NCBI GenBank assembly: GCA_031472005.1
Contig: PZJY01000004.1
Span: 1,896,556 to 1,960,555, forward strand
Direction of reading: 5' to 3'
Length of the DNA: 64,000 bases
From: Tetracladium setigerum
Lineage: Eukaryota; Ascomycota; Leotiomycetes; Helotiales
Made by a program: the position numbers and the translations under genes. The number at the start of each line of letters is the position of its first letter. The stretch's first letter is position 1. The notes beneath the pieces are model-generated. The model ran no database searches and was not told the DNA's origin. It saw only the letters and a list, made by a program, of their open reading frames with translations. Below are positions 23,726 to 36,196 of the stretch, piece by piece.

Positions 23726-26494
23726 CTATACTACCGACTTCTTAGGCGCTCCCTGCGCCCCCTGTATATGCGCAGGTGGCCAGGTCTCATCTGCTTCCCA
23801 GGACGTCGTGAAGTGATACTTTCCACTCCCCACAACCTCATCAACACCGTTCAGAACCACTCTGGCCGCACCATTCGGCGGCACCGTCACATCCGTAATC
23901 ATTTGCGAACCATCCAATTTCCACGAAATAGCGTACAGACCATACGGCGAGTCAAATGACGTTGATGCGTAACGAATTGTGCCGCCTGGTTGGGGTTTGA
24001 CAAGTGCAGTCCTCCAGCCAGGAGAGAGTGGTGACAGACCCCCAACAGTGCTGTGCAGGAAAGCGCAGACGGATCCGAGCGCGTAGTGGTTGAACGATGT
24101 CATCTGACCCGGGTTAATGGTTCCGTCGGGTAGCATTGAATTCCAACGTTCCCACTAGCATCATATTATTAGCCTTCGACACCGAACTAGATTTCGGCTC
24201 GCTCTCAATCAAGTACTTACGATGGTGGTAGCACCCATAGTTATGGGATACAACCAGCTAGGATCTTCTTTCTCTTCTAGCATTCGATAGGCGAGATGCA
24301 GTTTGCCGTTGTCGGCGAGAGTTTGGAGGATGATGGGGGTTCCTGCGAAGCCAGTAGTGATCTTGAATACTTCCCAGCGGACGAGCCAATCCAACCGATC
24401 GCTTGCTCGTTTGACATGCTGCGCGGGGAGAAGACTAAATCGAAGGGCGAGAACGTGACCAGTTTGTGTGTCGGACACTAAGCGGCCTGTCGTGGTAACG
24501 TATTCCTCCTGGAACAAGACAAGAAGCTTCGACGACTGAGCAGCATACTCCTCAGCCTTTTCAGATTTACCAATTATGTGACCTATTTGAGCAGCTAGTT
24601 TGGTGACATAGATCAGGTACGCATTCGCAACCAGGAAAGGGTCGGTAGAGGCATGCCCAGGAAAGGCAGGTGGTGCTCTTGGATCCAGCCAATCTCCGAA
24701 TTGGGGAAACTCGGTTGTCCAAAAGCCTCTCTCGTCTCTGGGTACACCTCGATCAAGCCAAGCTACCATGCTTTCCCACTGAAGCTCCAGGGTCAGCTTG
24801 TCACCAAAAGATGTATACATGTCCCAGGGCGTGATAACGGCGCAATCCGCCCAGATGGCCGCCGGGCGATTTTGACGGTTTCCAGGCTCAAAGGGAACGC
24901 TAGGGACAACCCATGGTACAATACCATCTAGGTCTGCCTGTTCGGCAGCAAGATCCTGAAGCCAGTCGCCCAGGAAAGCGGATGTATCAAAGAGGTAATT
25001 TGCGGTCGGGGCGAACACTTGGATGTCACCAGTCCAGCCTAGTCGTTCGTCCCGTTGGGGACAGTCTGTTGGTATCGACACAAAATTGTCTCGCATTGAC
25101 CAAATTGTATTCTCGTGAAGTTTGTTAATAAGCTCGTGCGATGAAGAGAAGGTTCCTGTCTGGCGAAGGTCCGACGAGATCGCAATCGCGGTAAAGTCAT
25201 CCAGGCCAAGATCGTCTTTTCCGTTGATCTCGGCGTACCTTATCATCACAGTGGTTAGCCTTCACAGAATACGACACCTGCTCCCACATCGCTGATCTTA
25301 CCTGAATCCAAACCATGTAAACTTGGGCTGGTATCCTTTCGTCTTGCCACCTAGCTTGATCAGCATTTCCGCCTTTGCAGATCGTAATGGACGTGTTCCA
25401 AGTTCCCCGTGTTCAATTACTTCGGCATGCCTAATGAGAATTTCTTGTGTATCTCGACCAGGAATATCCTTTTCAAATCTTAGCCAACCCACCAGATTCT
25501 GGCCGAAGTCTAGCACCTTCTTGCCCTGAGGTGTTGTGATGATTTCTAGAGGCTTGAACTCCTGAATTTTGCGCACGGGAGCAACTTCAGGGGCAATGAG
25601 TTCTGCCGAGGGGAATGGGAGTACTTCTACCCGTTCACCCTCACTTGCTTTCCGAGAGCTTGTTGACCATCCAGGTTCATAGAGTTTTGTGTCGAATGTT
25701 TCACCATTGTAGATCTCAGAAGACGTTATAGGACTGCCCAAGACTTCCCAGTCTTCATCTGTCAACACAGCAACTTTGCCATCAATTTCGAGTTGTGCAA
25801 GAAAGCCAAGCCGATCCCCAAAGATGTTCAGACTGCCAGGACGACCTAGTCTGCCCGCAAACCAACCCTCGCCAATAGATGCTGCGATGGTGTTGGTACC
25901 TTCTACGAGGAGGTGGGAAATGTCGTAAATTTGGTAGTGCAGTCGATGCTTATATGATTGCCAGCCTGGCGTCAGGAATTGATCACCAACCCTCTGACCG
26001 TTGATCTCGGCTTCATATATGCCGTGCGCGGTGGCATAAAGTCTTGCGCGTTGCGGTTGAGCAATTTTGAATGTTCTCCGAAGACAGAAGGGGACCTTGG
26101 GATGTGCAGGATCCTGATGAGGGCCGGATATGAGTTTGGCTTCCCAATCCGATCGATGCAGCAGCGCAACCTCGATATCGAGACTTTCCCAGGCGGTGGA
26201 TGAGCCATCTTGACCTTGGGCAGATACTTGGATCGTTGCACTCTCACGTGAGGATAGCGGTGTTGACGGCCATGGCACAAGAACAGATTGCGAGCTCGAG
26301 ACCCGATAGGACTCTTGTCGCTCGTTGCGAGCGAGCCTGATCTCGTAGGATTCTTGTTTCCAATCTTTCCGAGAAGTCTCCTTGAATCGCCATGAGAGTC
26401 GGGGGGTGGAGGTGAAGAGCCCGAAGCCGTCGTGGTGATGCTCCACGCTGATGCTGGCTATAGCAACGATATCAAGGTCGGTTGAAGCAGGCAT
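23726..26494 (-). CDS. GH78 alpha-L-rhamnosidase
   Basis: Glycoside hydrolase releasing terminal alpha-L-rhamnose from plant glycosides such as flavonoids and rhamnogalacturonan. Three minus-strand exons (25303-26494, 24221-25238, 23726-24154) give about 890 aa, normal for GH78. An N-terminal beta-sandwich with LRRTFKI and GIYEAEINGQRVGDQFLTPGW precedes the (alpha/alpha)6 catalytic barrel. The barrel holds SIPTDCPQRDERLGWTGD, with the general-acid motif, then IVPWVVPSVPF, IWADCAVITPW and TTIWERWNSMLPDG, with the second catalytic Glu in WERW. The C-terminal SFNHYALGSVCAFLH and a beta domain follow. No signal peptide is visible after ATG 26494, so the enzyme may be intracellular and act on imported rhamnosides, which would fit the nearby transporter. 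A longer upstream open frame lacks homology and is ignored. Confidence 0.93.
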
Positions 26495-26608
26495 GTTTGA
26501 GAAGATTTCAGTCCGGTGTTGAGAGGACAACAGGAAGATAGGGATGGATGAAAGGATGGAGAAATGAAGGAAGGGAAGAGCGCGTCTCTTGGACTTTTGT
26601 ACTGTATA

Positions 26609-26629
26609 CACACACACACACACACACAC
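26609..26629. repeat. (CA)n microsatellite
   Basis: About ten CA units lie about 115 bp upstream of the rhamnosidase start. Confidence 0.9.
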
Positions 26630-26630
26630 T

Positions 26631-27729
26631 TACCTTAATATCTTCCTTACCTAGGTGGGTAGATATTCTCCTAGATAGTTGGAGGACATAAGTCGTGATT
26701 GTGATCTTAGCTTGCAGGGTGGGTTTGGAATAACGGTTGTTGTACTATTAAGTCCCCGCATTCGCTACCTCCTAGCCCGAACACTGGAATCTCGAATCAT
26801 GATGATCATAAGCCTAAGTAAAATGATGATACTCGATACCGACGATGCTGATGAAGATCTGGGGGATGATGGAATGCTCCCGGGTCGGTACATGCACATG
26901 GTCTGTAGTCGATGGTATCGCTTGGCACTCTCGGAGCTTTGTGCAAGGGAACTCCGCCCCGCCTCCTCCCCACACCTCAGGTGTTAAAGCAGCCACCTTC
27001 TCTCTTGGCTTCGACTTCTGCTCCTGCTCCTGCTCCTTCAAAGGTTCCCCTTCTTCTAGGTACTTTTCTATCCCCAATAACAATCATAATAGGTAATGGG
27101 ACTACGGGCTATTCCGAAGTATCAATTCTGATACTCGTATGAGTGCACCGGTATTATCTGTTTGATAGTAGTCACGTGATCCGTCACTGGTGATATTCTG
27201 ATGGCTTACTGTAAATTCGCGCTAACTGCGGGAATCCACCCATTATTTCTCCTTACATACCTTACCTACCTAGCTACCTTAGACACCTTAGATACCTACT
27301 GTAGGTAAGGTACTCATCTAAGAAGATAACATTATATTCAAGTCTCGTCACTAAAGTCTTCTTTTGATAATCTCTGCGACTAGCAATTCCAAACGGGATA
27401 TTCTCAATTGAGAAGTGGGGGGCGTACATTGCCGGTTGTGTTTGGAAAGATAAAAATAGTTGTTCGAATCTTCTCAACTTAATAAGTGTAGCCCACTAGG
27501 AATATTTTGAGGATTTAGCTGTCATATACAAATCCTCAATTTGGTACCTTAGGTAAGGTAGAAGGTACTTGCTTGGATACATTCCATGCCCCGCGCTCTT
27601 CGCTTGGCACTGTACTGCGGGCCCACCGCCCCCCCCCCCCACATTCCGCGCCAGACTCCCCTCAAAGTTGTGTTCGGATTTTTACAGTATTGAGGAGCGC
27701 GAAAGCCGAAATGCTCTAGAACACATACT
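26631..27729. other. intergenic edge of the gene-rich arm
   Basis: No gene is recognisable. It contains clusters of CCTTACCTACCTAGCTACC-type words at 27255-27310 and near 27545, and a run of cytosines near 27630. Base composition is still mixed here and turns strongly AT-rich from about 27,730. Confidence 0.5.
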
Positions 27730-28510
27730 AGTGCCTGAAACCTATACAACTACTTGATCTAATTAAATTAAATCTCTTTTAAGTAATTATCTATTATTAT
27801 ATTAACTTTATTACCGGCTTTTCCATCTAGCTCTACAGAAAGCGGGCTAATTTAGGAAGATATACTTATATTTAGAGTTAATATTCGCTAGGAACTTTTA
27901 TAGAGTATTTTTATTTAGTCGTATCTAAAAGTCCCGGAATAGCCTCTGAGGAATAGACGTTTGTCGGAATAATGTTTTAGTTTATCTTCGTTATAATAGG
28001 CAGAAAGATTTAGGTCCTTGTCGATAATAATTTTGCTTATGCTGATCGAAGAGAGAGGGCAAAGAGCCTTATATTCTGGCTCGACGTAGTATTTGTATAA
28101 AGCTGATTCGGTTTCTTGTAGACGCTTGGGAACTCCTTTGCTCGGAGGTCGGACCTGATAGAAGAGTCGCCTATATTAAGCACGGCGACGACGGACCTGT
28201 CTATTGGGTGGAACTGGTTGGGAACCGGCGAGAATCTCTTACTGGTCGTGGGAGAACCAATATTTTTTTGGGCCCTGAGATGGAATCATGCTGAGGCGAG
28301 GTTGCAATGTTGGGTAGTGAGAAAGCCACTCGTGGCATACATTATAATTAAAATCGAGTTATATATAATTCTTATTATTAAATCTCTTAAAAGTAATAGT
28401 TTAATAATAAAATCCTATTAAATTAATTTTTAAGGTATCTCTAATATAAGTGTTATACTTATTAATCCGTATGGTGCGTGTCTAATAGCCTTATTATAAA
28501 TATATACGTC
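27730..28510. repeat. AT-rich RIP-type relic, unclassified
   Basis: The sequence is dense in TA steps and stop codons on both strands. It is probably an older mutated repeat, but no family motif can be read. It ends at the ACGTC target-site copy (28506-28510). Confidence 0.5.
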
Positions 28511-28809
28511 TGTAACGGCACTGTTCACCGGTACGATCACGTAATCAAAGCAGGGATGTATAGTGATATATGCTAGTGAATGATGATCGGTCGTAACAAT
28601 AGGCTCTGATACTAAGAAAAGAAGAAAACTACCGATCAATAAGTGGCTAGAGGCCGGGCTATATACATGTCCGTAATAAGGCCGTAAGGCATCCGTAACT
28701 TCCAGGCCATTAAGTGCTCCTGCTTGTGCATCGGGACTAGTCCGCAACTGGCCCGGTACTAGTGCGATCTTAATGGTCACGTGTGGGTTATATGTTAATA
28801 ATTATCACA
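28511..28809 (-). repeat. LTR of outer Ty3-A copy (left)
   Basis: It is 299 bp, TGTAACGGC to TATCACA. The outer part is almost unmutated relative to the intact family LTR, while the inner 60 bp carry several transitions. Confidence 0.93.
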
Positions 28810-29575
28810 TCCCCCTCTTAAAAGTGGAACTCGTCCTCGAGTTCCTAATATCTACCAATTACGAGTAACTAATCGCATCGTATAACGCTCGAAGCGCTAA
28901 TGAGATACGGCTTAATTTCGATAATATTATTAGTCCAATTAATAAAGTGATATAATAGTAATAAATAATTTTCTCGCTTAGCTATAATAATAATAAACGA
29001 CGATATTAATAACGGGCGTATAACTAGCTTATATCGCTATACTTAAATAGTTATTATTATACTATTATTAATAAGTGATAATTAAATGCGAACAAGTTTA
29101 TAATTCGCTTGCGTATAATATTAGGAACTAGCTATTATCGGATAGTGCATATATAACTCTCGCAACTCTCTTCGTTTATAATTCCTTTCCTTTCCCTCTT
29201 AATATTAATAATAAGTCCGTAAGTGGCTCTTTAGTCGACTTATATATAGTATAATTGTTAATATAATGGGTATAAAGTAGTAATAGTAGTATTAGTAATA
29301 ATAATAAGATTATAAGTGGCCCCGGAAGTGTACCGTTTATAAGTAGTATTAACTAACTTCTTAATAATAATCGCCCGTTCTAATAATCTCTCTCTCTCTC
29401 TTAAGTCGTAAGTGATCCTTAGAAGCTCTTATTTTAATATATTATCGCTAACGTTTAATATAATCTACTTTATTTTAATATTACCATTATTAATAATAAG
29501 TCTCCTTCGTCGTAAGTTAATCACTCTTTAGACGGCGTCGTAACGGTTTATTAACGGTTATAGAAGTCACTATTA
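28810..29575. pseudogene. RIP-mutated leader of the Ty3-A antisense gene
   Basis: It matches 49176-49945 of the intact element, with a net difference of about 4 bp and many transitions. It includes the region of the 5' leader introns, whose GTAAG donors are still readable. It ends where element B inserted. Confidence 0.8.
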
Positions 29576-30051
29576 TGTTACGAACGTGATCCTGGGAGTC
29601 AAGTGACCCCCAGGAGCACACTGGATCCTGGGAGCCTGAGGCTCGGGAGCACCATAGATCCTGGGAGCAAGGCTCCCAGGAACCACTCCACAGAGAACTC
29701 ACAGGATTAGTAATAGTAGTATTAATTATATAGGTGAAAAGGCAATAGCAAGTTGTGGGCCTAGTCACGTGATTGGGTCGACATGTGTTCATGCTAAGAC
29801 ATGTCGACTCTCGGGAGTCGACGGTGTCGACGGGTCGATGGTATCGACTCAGTCGACTTCTCGACTCCAGGAGAACGAAGATTATATATAAGAATAAGAT
29901 AGTTTTCATTAGATAGGAACTTCGTGCTTAACTTAAATCGAATATCTTTTATTCTAGTAACTAGTCTATTGCCGTACCTGTGATCCGCTCTCTATCGACG
30001 AATACCAACCTGACTTAGCTATTTACTTCCGTGTAAATAGTAACCGTTACA
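29576..30051 (+). repeat. 5' LTR of element B
   Basis: It is 476 bp. The outer (left) part keeps CCTGGGAG words that are mutated to CTTAGGAG in the right LTR. The inner end is the more mutated of the pair. Confidence 0.92.
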
Positions 30052-30094
30052 CTTTGAGCACCTTCTCTAGAGACCCGACTCACAATACACCACG

Positions 30095-31010
30095 ATGTCT
30101 TCCCGAGGACCACCCACCGCCACTCCGACTAGTAATAACGGGATTTAGTTAGTTTCGCTAAAGGGAAAGCTACCCGACCTCTATCACGGACAACGTTTTA
30201 AGCTCCGAGAATTCCTCACCCAATATAAACTCTATTAGGTATTCAATAAAGATAAGTTCTTTAACGCCGCCGAACGAACTATGTGGGCCGCTTCGTTCTT
30301 GCGAGGACCAGCCTTTAACTGGGTCGAGCCTTACTTGAACGACGTTATGGAAAATATTAATCCGCCCGAACTAATTGATACCGACGCCGAGCCATTCACC
30401 CGCACCCTATTTAACTCATAGGATAGGTTCAAATAAGGTATCACTTAGATCTTCGGGGATTAAGACTAAGAATTTGCCGCGGATATTAGCTTGCGAAAGC
30501 TTCGCTAAATAACCATTATCGCTAAGTACGTCGTTAAGTTCTAACGACTATAAGCTATCCTAGCTTAGGATAACACCGCCGCCAATTCTTAGTTCTACTC
30601 GGGATTAAAAGTAAACATTAAGGACGAGATCCATCGACTACTTAAACGACCGGATGAATTAGCCGAAATGATTAAAAAGGCACTCCATTTCGACTAACGT
30701 ATCACGGAACGTCTAATGGAGTAAGGACATGGGATTCCTAAGAATTATCACGGAACCCTTAAGAAACCTCGCCACTAAGGACGAAATATCTAGAGTAGTA
30801 ATTACTATAGACCTCGGCCAATGGAACTGGATGTAATCTAGAAGAAACCTAAGTTTCAACTAAGGAAACAGCTTCTAAAGGAAGTAATGGAGAAACGAAG
30901 GAAGGAGGGACTTTGCTTCGAATGTGGACATGCGGGCCACCGAGCAGACTCCCATAGAAAAGGGAAAACAGGATGGAAGAAGCAAGCCGCATCCCTTGAA
31001 ATCCGATAAA
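30095..31010 (+). pseudogene. RIP-inactivated gag of element B
   Basis: It opens with MSSRGPPTATP. Capsid-like text such as MWAASFLRGPAFNWVEPYL is still readable between stops at former Gln and Trp codons. A CCHC knuckle remains as CFECGHAGHRADSH near 30920. Confidence 0.8.
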
Positions 31011-32140
31011 TAAGCATGGCTATTATAGTCCTAAAAGGAAAGAAGAATGCGCGTGAACGTAACTGGGGAAGATTGCTTTAATAGAAATGCCCTACTTGCG
31101 GATTTTATCTTTGCGTCTGCTAGCGAGTAGACCCTTCTACGGTTCCCGAAGACGGAACTAATAGCGAACGCTATAATTGGGAGGAATAGAGGAAGGAAAG
31201 ATGCGATAAATGCGAAAGTATTATATGCGAATGCCCTACCATGGACTACGACGACGACTACACCCCGGTTTGCAAGGACCCTTCCAGGGAGTAGTTCCTA
31301 AGGGCCCCCACCGGATGTTACGATCGGAATAGAGGAGGTCTTTATTGCCTCTGTCCCGACGACGAGTCAATGAAAATCCCGAAACGCAAAATATAGATTG
31401 CGGGATGTTGCGAGCGTGGCTAGAACGGATTATTCTATAAATGTTCTGATAGACTAGGGATAGACGCCTATAATAATAAGTATTAAATGCGTAGCGACTA
31501 GGTTCCCGACCCCACAGAGGAAGAAGTCTAACGGGAAGTCCGACGAGTTAACCACCTTATGATAAAGGAATAATGGATGGTTGTCCAAAGGGAAGAACAC
31601 CCCACTTCCAAAAGGGAATAGATGTATCGAATAAACCCCCTGAGACCTATTTACAGTGAACCAGGCACGCCACCTTTCGGAGGATTAGTATATGGCTAAA
31701 TCTGGGAAGTCGCATATGAGGACGAAGATCGCATCGGATGGATCTACGTCTAAGGAGAAGACCGACAGTATAATGGCATTAGGATTTACATGCAGGACCT
31801 GCCTGATAAAACTCCACCCTGCTATCGGGAACTGCCTACTCCAAAAGAAGGAGAACGATGGGTTATCCGGGCACAGAGTGAACGACTCCGTACCTGGAAT
31901 AGTGTCGCGGATTTATGCTAGTACTACTTTGAAAGCATGGAACCCAGAACACTCACACTTGTTAAAGGACACGTATATATCGTTACTAGCTATAGAGGAA
32001 TAGTCCTCGAATGGTAGAACGTACTCGACGGAAGTTTTTACTAGTAGATGAACGCTAGAGACTCCGGCGAGAAATGTGAAAATCTATACGAAGAACCGCC
32101 CCGAGAGTTATGCGTAGCCGGGTACGGATAATTAAAACTA
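31010..32140 (+). pseudogene. Cys-rich segment between gag knuckle and protease of element B, RIP-mutated
   Basis: The readable text has repeated cysteine pairs: CPTCGFYLCVC, CDKCESIICECP, GLYCLCPDDE and AGCCERG. The region sits between the zinc knuckle and the protease (IDSGSIGNFIS near 32190), where Ty3 elements usually have only a short linker. Its function is unknown, and it may be an extended nucleocapsid. Confidence 0.6.
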
Positions 32141-35100
32141 GACGTCAAGATCCCTTAGATCTTAAGACTAGTTATAGTAATAATTGATTCAGGATCTATA
32201 GGAAACTTTATATCTATAACGTTGGCTAAGAAATATATAGTCGCCACTTATATTAAAGGGAAACCTTACTAACTCGTTATAATCGATGGATCTAAAATTA
32301 ATTACAATGGTAGAGAAGTGGAATTACAAACAATTCCTCTCACTATAATTACACACTTAGGACATAAGGAAGAAATCACGTTTAATATTATTAATATCTC
32401 ATATAATATTATCCTAGGACTACCTTAGCTTAAGGCCCACAACCTAATGATCGATTAGACAAACAGAATGGTGGACTTTAAGAGGTGTAATTACGAAAAG
32501 GAACGAATTATCCTATGACTAGATAAGGACGAGTTTATAGGTTAGTAAAGGCTAGAAGTAGCTAAACTTATACGCCTATTAAAAGAGGGTACGAAAGAGG
32601 TACTATTGCCGAAATAATACGAGGAATTCCGAGACTTATTCACCGAGGTATAAGATCTCATAGTATTACTAGCACATTAAGATTAAGATCACGAGATCAT
32701 CTTAAAAGAAGACGCGAAACCGGTTTACGAACCATTGCGTAGAATAAACGATACGGACTCGAGGACGCTTAAAATCTTTATCGACGAAATGTTAATAAAA
32801 GGACATATCAGGGAATCTAAATCTCCGTGGGGAGCACCTATCTTCTTTATACCAAAACCTAGAACCAATAAACGACGCCCGGTTATGGATTAGCGAAAAC
32901 TGAACGACCGCACTATTAAAGATCGTTATTCGCTACCATTACTCGACGATCTAAGGGACAAGATATAAGGATCGAAGATCTTCACCCAGATCGACTTGAA
33001 GTCAGCCTTTAATCTTATAAGAATAAAGGAAGGCGACGAAAGTAAGATTACTTTTCGTACTTAATGGGGATTATATGAGTTCCTAGTAATGCACTTCGGA
33101 TTATATAATGCCCCAGCCACCTTTTAACGATTAATTAATAATACTCTACGAGAATATATCGACGTATTTTGTATTGTTTACCTCGACGATATCCTTATCT
33201 ATTTAAAGGACGTCGCCGAACACGAGAAGCACGTCAGGCTAGTTTTTTAAGCTTTACGAAAACACTATTTAAAAGTTAGCCTAAATAAATACCACTTCTT
33301 AATAGAACGAGTCAAGTTTTATGGACACATTATCACTATAAACGGATTCGAAATGGACCTAAATAAGGTTAAAGCAGTACTTAAGTGGGAATCACTAATA
33401 AATATAAAAGAAATATAAAGTTTCTTAGGTTTCTATAATTATTACCGACGCTATATTAAGAACTACTCGGCAATTGCGAAACCACTCACGGACCTCACTT
33501 ATAAAGATTAAACATTCGAATGGACTCTTAAAGCTTAGAAAGCTATGGACACGCTAAAAGAAATGTTCGCTAAGGAACTAATTCTTAGACATCACGACCT
33601 CACGAAACTAAAACGGGTGGAAACGGACTCGTTGGACTTCGCTATTAGAGCAGTCTATAATCAACCCGGCGAAGATAGTCGCTAGCGACCAGTCGTATTC
33701 TTCTTAAGAAAACTCATATCCGCGGAACTTAACTACGAGATCTATAATAAGGAGTTACTTACAATTATTATAGCGTTACGAGAATGAAAGGTATACTTAA
33801 AAGGGTCGTTTACGAAGATAAATATTCTTTTTAATTATAAGAATCTCATCTATTTCATAACGATTAAAGAACTTAATAGGCGACAAGTCCGATAGGCCGA
33901 AACACTTTCGTTATATAACTTTAACATTCGATATATTAAAGGCTCCGAGAACGCTCGAGCCGATGCACTTAGTAGAAAACCAGAATACACAGGTAACAAG
34001 ACCTCGCCTTCAGGAGCAATACTCCGACAAGACGGGTCCTCCCTAATATATAACCGAGTGTAAATAGCCGCTATTATGCGACTTAAGGATTGAACCTTCG
34101 AAGAACTCATTCGAAAGGGGTACGATCAAGACCCTATTGCGAAATAATAAACGAAGGAATTAGGAAACGGATTCTTAAGGAACGTGGAAGGATTGTTACT
34201 CTTCTAAGAAAGAACCTATATTCTAACCGGAGTACGAAAAGCCTTCGTATAACAATAGTATAAGCTGCCAGCTTATAGGCATTAGGGAATAGCTAAGACC
34301 CTCGCGAGGCTATCTAGGAAATACTACTTCCCTAAGATCAGGAACATAATTAAAGAGGTTGTAACTTAATGCGATACATGCATACGGAATAAGTCATCTC
34401 GACACGCTCCGTATGGACTTATGAAATTACTTACAACCCCGACACGACCATGGGGATCGATAGCTCTCGACTTTGTTATCAAGCTACCACCCTCTAAAGA
34501 TCCTATAACGGGAGTCGTATACGATTCGATCCTCGTCATAACGTGCCTCCTGACTAAATACGCATATATAATACTATACTTTGAATCAAGTACAGCCGAG
34601 CAGATAGCTAACACGTTCATCCGATAGATCATTACACAACACGGAGTACCGGATAAAATCCTCTCGGACCGCGACAAACTATTTAAATTAAAGTTCTAAA
34701 CATCACTAATAGCCAAGCTAAGGATTAAAAAGAAAATGTTAACCGCCTTTTATCCCTAAACCGATGGTTAAATAGAACGTATTAATCAAACAATGGAAGC
34801 CTACCTGCGTTACTACGTTAATTATAAATAAGACAACTAGGTAGAACTCTTACCGTTGGCCTAGTTTATATTTAATAGCGTAGATGTAGAAATAACGGGT
34901 ATATCACCGTTCTTCGCGAACTTTGGATTCAACCTTAAGGCATATAACCATTCGTTGGTCGATACTAAAAACGTAGAAGTAGCTAATATCCGAGTGGATT
35001 AGCTAAAGAACCTATATAAAGAACTTGCTACCGATATCTTATTTTTATTATAACGATTAGCAATTTATTATAACTCGAAGCGTGGAGTGGGACCTACGCT

Positions 35101-35639
35101 AAAAGAGGGGGATAAAGTCTATCTATTGCGAAAAAACATTAATATATAAAGATTAAGCGATAAATTAAATTATAAGAAGTTAGGGCCGTTTAAAATTTCA
35201 AAAGTTATCGGACCAGTTAATTACGAACTCTAACTACCTAGGACATAGAAAATACATAACCGATTCCACATTTCCCTCCTCGAGAAAGCACCACTAGGAG
35301 CGCCTCCAGCCCCTGATATGAACATTTAACCTGTTAACCCGGACGCCGAATATGAAGTAGAAACAATCCTAGACCACAAACGAATTAGAAACCGGAATTG
35401 CTACCTCATTAAATGGTTAAATTACCCACATACCGAAAACACTTGGGAACCCTTAACAAATCTTAAGTGCCCTGAGAAGATAACCGCGTACCACCATCGG
35501 CAGACTGCGTTGAGCCACCGAAACCCAGACTCGTCTAGAAAGCCGAGGAAGCATCGAACTCGGACAGGGCCTCGACAAGCACCAAGTCCTCCTCCGCGTT
35601 CCACAACAAGGAAGGGTCGTCTGAGGGAATGGAAGTAGG
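32140..35639 (+). pseudogene. RIP-inactivated pol of element B (PR-RT-RH-IN-chromodomain)
   Basis: The protease motif is IDSGS. The reverse transcriptase has KLNDRTIKDRYSLP, FTQIDLKSAFN and the YLDDILIY catalytic box (33180). RNase H is readable as VETDSLDFAIRAV. Integrase has CDTCIRNKS and SIALDFVIKLPPSKD. A chromodomain (YEVETILDHKRIRNRNCYLIKWLNYP) lies near 35355-35460. Many Gln codons have become TAA or TAG, so no full product is possible. Confidence 0.85.
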
Positions 35640-36028
35640 CTCGCTCTCGGAACCAGCCGGTCCCCCTCGATTGATTCCCGTTCTAAACGCTCTCGCTCCT
35701 TAGCGGCATCTAACTCCGCAATCGATTTCAGACCGCGACGAAGCATTTCCGCTACGCGCGATCGAAAGGCCTCCCTTTATTTCTCTATACGAACTAGCTT
35801 CGCACTCATCTCACTTAAGCGCTCGAATAATTTTCGTTACTTAGCCTAAGCCTCGTTCCACTCGTCCGCCAGTTTCTTTTCAACGCGTTCTAATTTCTTC
35901 CATTCTACGTCGGAAGGACCATAAACGTCGCATTTCACCCCGACTTTAATACATTCAGAACATTTCGAGTAGCCTAAAGCTACTAGGCACTTCGTACTAC
36001 GTTTAGCGCAACGCGAGCAAGCCGGCAT
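35463..36028 (-). pseudogene. antisense Cys6 zinc-cluster/coiled-coil gene of element B, RIP-damaged
   Basis: It lies on the opposite strand to pol, just inside the 3' LTR. ATG 36028 starts MPACSRCAKRSTKC, then CSEC and a sixth Cys: spacing CX2C-X6-C-X8-C-X2-C-X6-C, the same topology as a fungal Zn2Cys6 binuclear cluster. A long charged helix follows (WKKLERVEKKLADEWNEA, RVAEMLRRGLKSIAELDAAKERERLE), then an acidic region with EEDLVLVEALSEFDA and a Gly-rich end. Two Gln-to-stop changes, another stop after Ala-Glu-Asp-rich text and one Trp-to-stop (TGG to TAG) fit RIP. The C-run 35662-35666 seems one base short. The 3' end overlaps the end of pol. Hypothetical proteins of this look are common in fungal genomes. 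I infer a nuclear DNA-binding role, not proven. Confidence 0.7.
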
Positions 36029-36196
36029 TTCGATTCCTTAAGTCTTATAGCGCTCGTACACGTTTTATCGATTAGTTATTATTTTCTTTGATCGATCAGC
36101 GGTTATAATAGGAAAGGAAGATGGCCGTGAGCCAATAGCGATGTTTCCTTTAACGTACTTAAGTGTGGAGACCACACTAGGCTAAAAGGGGGATAA

